A DNA stretch of 10,466 nt from CAYFJO01 sp964343305 (lineage in GTDB: Bacteria; Planctomycetota; Planctomycetia; Pirellulales; Pirellulaceae). The stretch covers positions 1 to 10,466 of the forward strand of contig CAYFJO010000389.1 of assembly GCA_964343305.1 (NCBI GenBank), given 5' to 3'. Position 1 is the stretch's first letter. Every line of letters begins with the position of its first letter. This document shows positions 7,284 through 10,466 of this stretch, in pieces. The notes under the pieces are model-generated. The model ran no database searches and had not been told where the DNA came from. It saw only the letters and a list, made by a program, of their open reading frames with translations. The translations under genes and the position numbers were made by a program.

Positions 7284-7288
7284 GATTG

Positions 7289-8239
7289 TTAATCGTCGCC
7301 GTCAATCACGGGCGAGCGGACAGTTCCGATTCCGGCAATCGACGCTTCGACGGTGTCGCCGGCCTTGAGGTACGTTCCCGTGGTGTTGCCAACTCCGTCT
7401 GGCGTTCCGGTCGAGATCATGTCGCCAGGTTCGAGCGTCACAAAACTCGAAATAAATTCTATCACGGCTGCCACGGGGAAGATCTGATTCGCCGTGCTTG
7501 AGTCCTGCCGCACCTCGCCATTGAGCGATAGTTTCAAGGCCAAAGTCTGCGGATCAGGAATCGAATCGGCCGACGCGATGCACGGCCCGCACGGACAGAA
7601 ACTGTCGTGCCACTTGCCGTGCAACCAATCGAAGAATCCGTCCTTTTCGCGGTCCTTGCGACTGTCGTTCGGTTTGAATTTGCGATTCGAAATGTCATTC
7701 ACCACCGTGTAGCCAGCAACGTAATCCAACGCGTCAGCCTCAGACACGCCCTTGGCTTCTTTGCCAATCACAACGCACAATTCCAACTCCCAGTCGATAT
7801 GGTTCGGCGAAACCTTGGGAATGCGGATCGGGTCGCCAGGATTGGTCAGCGTCGTGGTCGGCGGTTTCATGAACACGTAGGGAAAAGTCTCTGCCCGCTC
7901 AGCCGCGATCCCGCCGCCTTCCTCGATGTGCTTGGCATAGTTGCCGGCCAGCAGAAACAGTTTGTTCGGCTTTGGGTTGGGAACAAGCAATTGGATTTGG
8001 TCGAGCGGCAGTTTTAGATCATCCGTGAGCCCATTCAACTCGCTCGCAACCCAGCCGGCGAGTGCCGAAGCTTCGGCGTGAGCCGCACTCGGCGGAAGAA
8101 AGTCGAGCAAATTGTCGCTGTCGGGCAAACTGCGCTGGTTGTCGTTCGCCGCTTGAGCTTGCTTCAAGGGCACGACACACGTGTCATGATAGAATCCAAC
8201 TTCTACATTCTCGCCACGTTGAAAACGGCAAAGTCTCAT
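7289..8239 (-). CDS. Fumarylacetoacetate hydrolase (FAH) family protein
   Basis: 316 residues with the FAH fold. The family hydrolyses, decarboxylates, isomerises or dehydrates 2-oxo or 2,4-dioxo acids using a divalent metal. Metal ligands are visible as Glu151 and Glu153 (DWELELCVVIGK) and Asp182 (VNDIS). His104 (GNYAKHIEE) is the likely catalytic base. Lys209 (GKWHDSFCPCGPC) and STGTPDGVG (276-284) complete the usual active-site pattern. The N-terminal 85 residues form the small accessory domain found in many members. Three cysteines in FCPCGPC (215, 217, 220) stand in a loop near the active site, where relatives often have only the Pro-x-Gly-Pro part. Start ATG at 8239 with AAAGG about 10 nt upstream. 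In an operon with transport and sugar-oxidation genes it probably processes a 2-oxo acid intermediate, as ureidoglycolate-lyase or 2-keto-3-deoxy-acid enzymes of this family do. The exact substrate is not visible. Confidence 0.92.
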   Translation of the reverse strand: MRLCRFQRGENVEVGFYHDTCVVPLKQAQAANDNQRSLPDSDNLLDFLPPSAAHAEASALAGWVASELNGLTDDLKLPLDQIQLLVPNPKPNKLFLLAGNYAKHIEEGGGIAAERAETFPYVFMKPPTTTLTNPGDPIRIPKVSPNHIDWELELCVVIGKEAKGVSEADALDYVAGYTVVNDISNRKFKPNDSRKDREKDGFFDWLHGKWHDSFCPCGPCIASADSIPDPQTLALKLSLNGEVRQDSSTANQIFPVAAVIEFISSFVTLEPGDMISTGTPDGVGNTTGTYLKAGDTVEASIAGIGTVRSPVIDGDD

Positions 8240-8266
8240 TTGCGAAATACCTTTCGTTTTGTTGCG

Positions 8267-8638
8267 CTAGTTCACGTCTTGATAAAGTTGAGCTAATCCT
8301 GGAGCAGAAGAATTGGCAAGCCGATCGCGGACAGCTTGATGCGGGAGCAACGTTTGATCGTTGACGATCAACTTTGCACCGTCTACGCCCGACTCGTCCG
8401 CTTGCCACTCGCCACCGATGTTTCGCCGGATGACTTCGCCTGTGTAGCTGCCCCAAGATCGAGTGAGTAATTCAATGTTTTCTTCCGATTTGCCGCCGTT
8501 GAGTGCAAACTCGACGTCGTCAAACAGATTGTCGAGACTGGTGAGGCTTGCGGGTGAAAAATCCAACTCAACGACGAAGAATTTTCGTGTAAGTTTCATT
8601 GCTTCCAACGCGGCTTCGTTCATTTGTTCGCTGATCAT
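8267..8638 (-). CDS. Small unrecognised protein with a WGSYTGEVI...GGEW motif
   Basis: 123 residues from the ATG at 8638, cytoplasmic, acidic, with no signal peptide or membrane segment. It opens with a helix rich in Met, Glu and Ala, followed by KFFVVELDFSPASLTSLDNL. A central motif is SWGSYTGEVIRR (residues 61-72), then GGEW (75-78). The pattern of a glycine-rich helix GxYxGEVI followed by GGxW recalls small uncharacterised bacterial families such as DUF3806, but I cannot assign it. The start at 8638 is chosen because AAGGA lies 11 nt upstream and it leaves a 14-bp gap after the MocA gene. A longer frame from 8671 would add 11 residues read through the end of that gene. The position inside the operon, 27 bp before the FAH gene, argues that it is expressed, perhaps as an accessory or regulatory partner. 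Confidence 0.75.
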   Translation of the reverse strand: MISEQMNEAALEAMKLTRKFFVVELDFSPASLTSLDNLFDDVEFALNGGKSEENIELLTRSWGSYTGEVIRRNIGGEWQADESGVDGAKLIVNDQTLLPHQAVRDRLANSSAPGLAQLYQDVN

Positions 8639-8652
8639 CGTCCTGTGTTTCC

Positions 8653-9717
8653 TTACGGCCCAATACAACATTCAATCCGGCGGCCTTCGCGGGACGACTG
8701 ATAAATCGTATCGATCAATTCGATCGTCGCCACCATGGTGTCGGGTGTGCTGCGACAGGGGCGGCCGCCTTGTCGCGCGGCTTCGAGCCAGTCCTTGATG
8801 GCTCGCACGGCGCGAGTTCCACCGTAGCCTGGCGTTTCGTCGGCGGGCAACGTGTAGATTTCGTCCATCGGCGACCATTGCGGTTGCGGGCCGTGGATTT
8901 CCAACTCGCCGCTGGTTCCTTGCTTGGCGGGGTCCCAATGAACCCAACGCTCGCTGCCGCGAAAGCACCAGTGGTTTTCACCCGCCCAGCGAGGAATCCA
9001 ATAGCCGCCGATAAACGTCGCCACCGCTCCGCCGGCGAGATCCAAAATCGCGACGCCGCCGTCTTCGACATCAACATGCGTGTCGCCGAACACGCCGGTT
9101 CGCGCCGTGACTCCGACGACCGACGCGCCGGTGATGTAATACAAAAGATCCAGATAGTGACAAGCGAGCCAATTGAAAAAGCCACCTTTGCTGATCTCGG
9201 AGTTGAACAGATAGTGCTCGGGATTTCGTCGCTGGACATCGCTTGTCGTGTACAACATCTCGACGCTGATCATGCGACCAAAGCGACCGTCTTTGACCAT
9301 CTCGCGAAGCCGATCGGCACCGTCGTCGTAGCGCCACATATAACCGGTTTGAAACGCGACCCCGTTCTGTTTCACCGCGTCGGCGATTCGACGAGAGTCT
9401 TCGGCTGTTCCGGCGACCGGTTTTTCGGCCAAGATATGTTTGCCTGCTTCGGCCAACTTGACCATCGCGTCCGGACCGGTGTCGTTTGCAAGACAAACGA
9501 TGGCTCCGTCGAAGTTGCCGCCGGCAATCAGTTCTTCCGTCGTTTCAAACCGATCGGCATTTGAATGCCGTTCTTCCAAACTAGCCGTCGCGCCGTCGAA
9601 TCCAGGAACGATGGCGGTGATTTTGACTTCGTCGCCAAAATTCAAAAGCGACTGTCGCCAACCCGCGCCGTGCGGATTGTCGAGTCCGAGGAATGCAAGT
9701 TGAAAAGGTTTGCTCAT
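8653..9717 (-). CDS. Gfo/Idh/MocA-family NAD(P)-dependent oxidoreductase
   Basis: 354 residues, no signal peptide, cytoplasmic. The N-terminal Rossmann domain (about 1-125) starts LAFLGLDNPHGAGW: the nucleotide-binding turn is G-L-D-N-P-H-G (11-17) instead of GxGxxG, a variant seen in some family branches. The EKP signature is Glu98-Lys99-Pro100 (LAEKPVAG); Lys99 is the usual catalytic lysine. The C-terminal domain holds GGFFNWLACHYLDLLYY (178-194): His187 matches the catalytic His, but the Asp expected four residues before it is Trp183. The family oxidises or reduces sugars, inositols, sugar acids or their nucleotide forms. The ATG at 9717 overlaps the TGA of the symporter gene (ATGA), so translation is probably coupled. 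That coupling suggests it acts on whatever the symporter imports; the substrate itself is not predictable. Confidence 0.92.
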   Translation of the reverse strand: MSKPFQLAFLGLDNPHGAGWRQSLLNFGDEVKITAIVPGFDGATASLEERHSNADRFETTEELIAGGNFDGAIVCLANDTGPDAMVKLAEAGKHILAEKPVAGTAEDSRRIADAVKQNGVAFQTGYMWRYDDGADRLREMVKDGRFGRMISVEMLYTTSDVQRRNPEHYLFNSEISKGGFFNWLACHYLDLLYYITGASVVGVTARTGVFGDTHVDVEDGGVAILDLAGGAVATFIGGYWIPRWAGENHWCFRGSERWVHWDPAKQGTSGELEIHGPQPQWSPMDEIYTLPADETPGYGGTRAVRAIKDWLEAARQGGRPCRSTPDTMVATIELIDTIYQSSREGRRIECCIGP

Positions 9718-10466
9718 TGCCAGTCCGATGTTAATTCAGATTTCTCGTGACGAGTATACCAAGTCAAACCGGCCAAGTCTTTCGTCTGTGCCGCGCTGAT
9801 CCAACTGAGAATCCAGGCCGAGCCAACCGTCATCGCCAACGCACATGGCAACGGCAACATCGGACTGAGCGACCGAACCTTGCCTTCACCGGTCGCTAAG
9901 CCGAGGGACTTCAACCACTCGGTCGACAGAAAACCTGCGTCGACCAAATTGCCTGCGAAGATGGCATAGTAACCAATCATGATGCTCGTCAACAAACCAA
10001 GCATCGTGGCCATGATCGCGACGCGACCGGTTGCTTTGGGAACAAAAATGCCAATCATGAACAGCCCGCCAATCGGACCGGTCACGGCGTTGAACGTCCG
10101 CGGCATGGAATCGATGATGCCCCAATCGTTGGGCAAGAAATTGAGCGCATACGCGGCACCTGTGATGAAGACGCCCGCAACGACCGTGATGATTTTGGCT
10201 TGCGTGACGTGACTCTTTTGACTGCCCTCTTTTTGGTTGCGCTTTCGCTCGACCGTGATCACTGTGGCAATCGAATTGATTCCCGAATCGATGCTCGACA
10301 TAGCCGCGGCCAACAGCGCCGCCAACACGGCTCCGCCTAGGCCCATGGGCAAGCGATTGACGGCAAACGTTGTAAAAATCAAGTCGCGTTCTTTCTTGAT
10401 GCTCGGGTTCAGGTTCTTGAGTTCTTTGTACGGACTCGCAGGTTCTCCGTTTGCGGCGACGGCAAC
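9714..10466 (-). CDS. Sodium/solute symporter (SSS family), C-terminal part
   Basis: The frame is open to the right window edge, giving the last 250 residues of a larger membrane protein; family members usually have 500-600. The first residues visible are VAVAANGEPASPYKELKN. A TTG at 10382 is an internal Leu codon, not a start. The segment GAVLAALLAAAMSSIDSGIN, followed by SIATVITV, is the SSS signature helix: the Ser pair in MSSIDS fits the Na2 sodium-site serines known from vSGLT-type transporters. Four further hydrophobic segments follow: IITVVAGVFITGAAYALNFL, then TFNAVTGPIGGLFMIGIFV, then IMATMLGLLTSIMIGYYAIF, then a last helix ending WILSWI. The C-terminus is a short polar tail. Sodium-driven import of a sugar, sugar acid or related solute is likely. 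It overlaps the MocA dehydrogenase gene by 4 bp and is the first visible gene of the operon, whose promoter lies outside the window. Confidence 0.92.
   Translation of the reverse strand, partial: VAVAANGEPASPYKELKNLNPSIKKERDLIFTTFAVNRLPMGLGGAVLAALLAAAMSSIDSGINSIATVITVERKRNQKEGSQKSHVTQAKIITVVAGVFITGAAYALNFLPNDWGIIDSMPRTFNAVTGPIGGLFMIGIFVPKATGRVAIMATMLGLLTSIMIGYYAIFAGNLVDAGFLSTEWLKSLGLATGEGKVRSLSPMLPLPCALAMTVGSAWILSWISAAQTKDLAGLTWYTRHEKSELTSDWQ

Noticed and set aside
8639..8671. Start at 8671 for the small unknown gene
   Set aside because: It would overlap the 3' end of the MocA gene and add 11 residues read from that gene's coding sequence. The ATG at 8638 has AAGGA upstream.
8770..9564. Open frame of 264 codons on the plus strand, opposite the MocA gene
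   Set aside because: Complementary to a gene with clear family motifs; the translation resembles no protein family.
10380..10382. TTG as a start codon for the symporter
   Set aside because: The frame stays open to the window edge and the upstream residues fit a transporter loop. The TTG is an internal Leu codon.

Overview
The window looks like chromosomal DNA of a planctomycete, probably Pirellulales-like. The reasons are a three-haem PQQ-dehydrogenase/cytochrome fusion ending in the 'SLMP...DLLVYL' type of haem-binding domain, a Gfo/Idh/MocA oxidoreductase next to a sodium/solute symporter, a TerB-like/CbbX-like AAA+ fusion, and a palindromic GCTAGC-core intergenic repeat. This placement rests on remembered family distributions, not on a search. 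All nine genes lie on the minus strand, so transcription runs from high to low coordinates. I see no rRNA, tRNA, CRISPR array, insertion sequence or phage gene.

Region A (10466 down to 3252) is a tightly packed run of six genes. In transcription order they are: the C-terminal part of a sodium/solute symporter (cut by the window edge), a Gfo/Idh/MocA dehydrogenase overlapping it by ATGA, a small unrecognised protein, a fumarylacetoacetate hydrolase (FAH) family enzyme, a 1074-residue exported PQQ sugar-dehydrogenase/tri-haem cytochrome fusion, and a SAM hydrolase (DUF62). The gaps are -4, 14, 27, 5 and 18 bp, which fits one operon. Uptake, NAD(P)-linked and PQQ-linked oxidation, and C-C bond cleavage or decarboxylation suggest catabolism of a sugar or sugar acid. 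The substrate cannot be read from the sequence.

Region B (3255 to 3070) is the boundary. An imperfect 26-bp inverted repeat with a 29-nt loop straddles the SAM hydrolase stop codon and probably ends the operon. It is followed by a sigma70-like promoter.

Region C (3069 to 1080) holds a 94-codon gene that encodes only the C-terminal domain of a SAM hydrolase. It aligns without gaps to the full-length enzyme next door. A TerB-like/AAA+ ATPase of the CbbX/SpoVK type follows. Ribosome-binding sites place both starts downstream of the longest open frames.

Region D (1003 to 1) is a partial gene for an unrecognised, probably secreted or lipoprotein-like protein, less G+C-rich than its neighbours and running off the left edge. 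Every base up to position 1 is open in one frame, so this is coding sequence, not a gene desert.

I see no clearly new multi-gene system such as a defence island. The best leads are the stand-alone SAM hydrolase C-domain beside its full-length relative, the modular cytochrome fusion, and the palindrome that supplies a stop codon.
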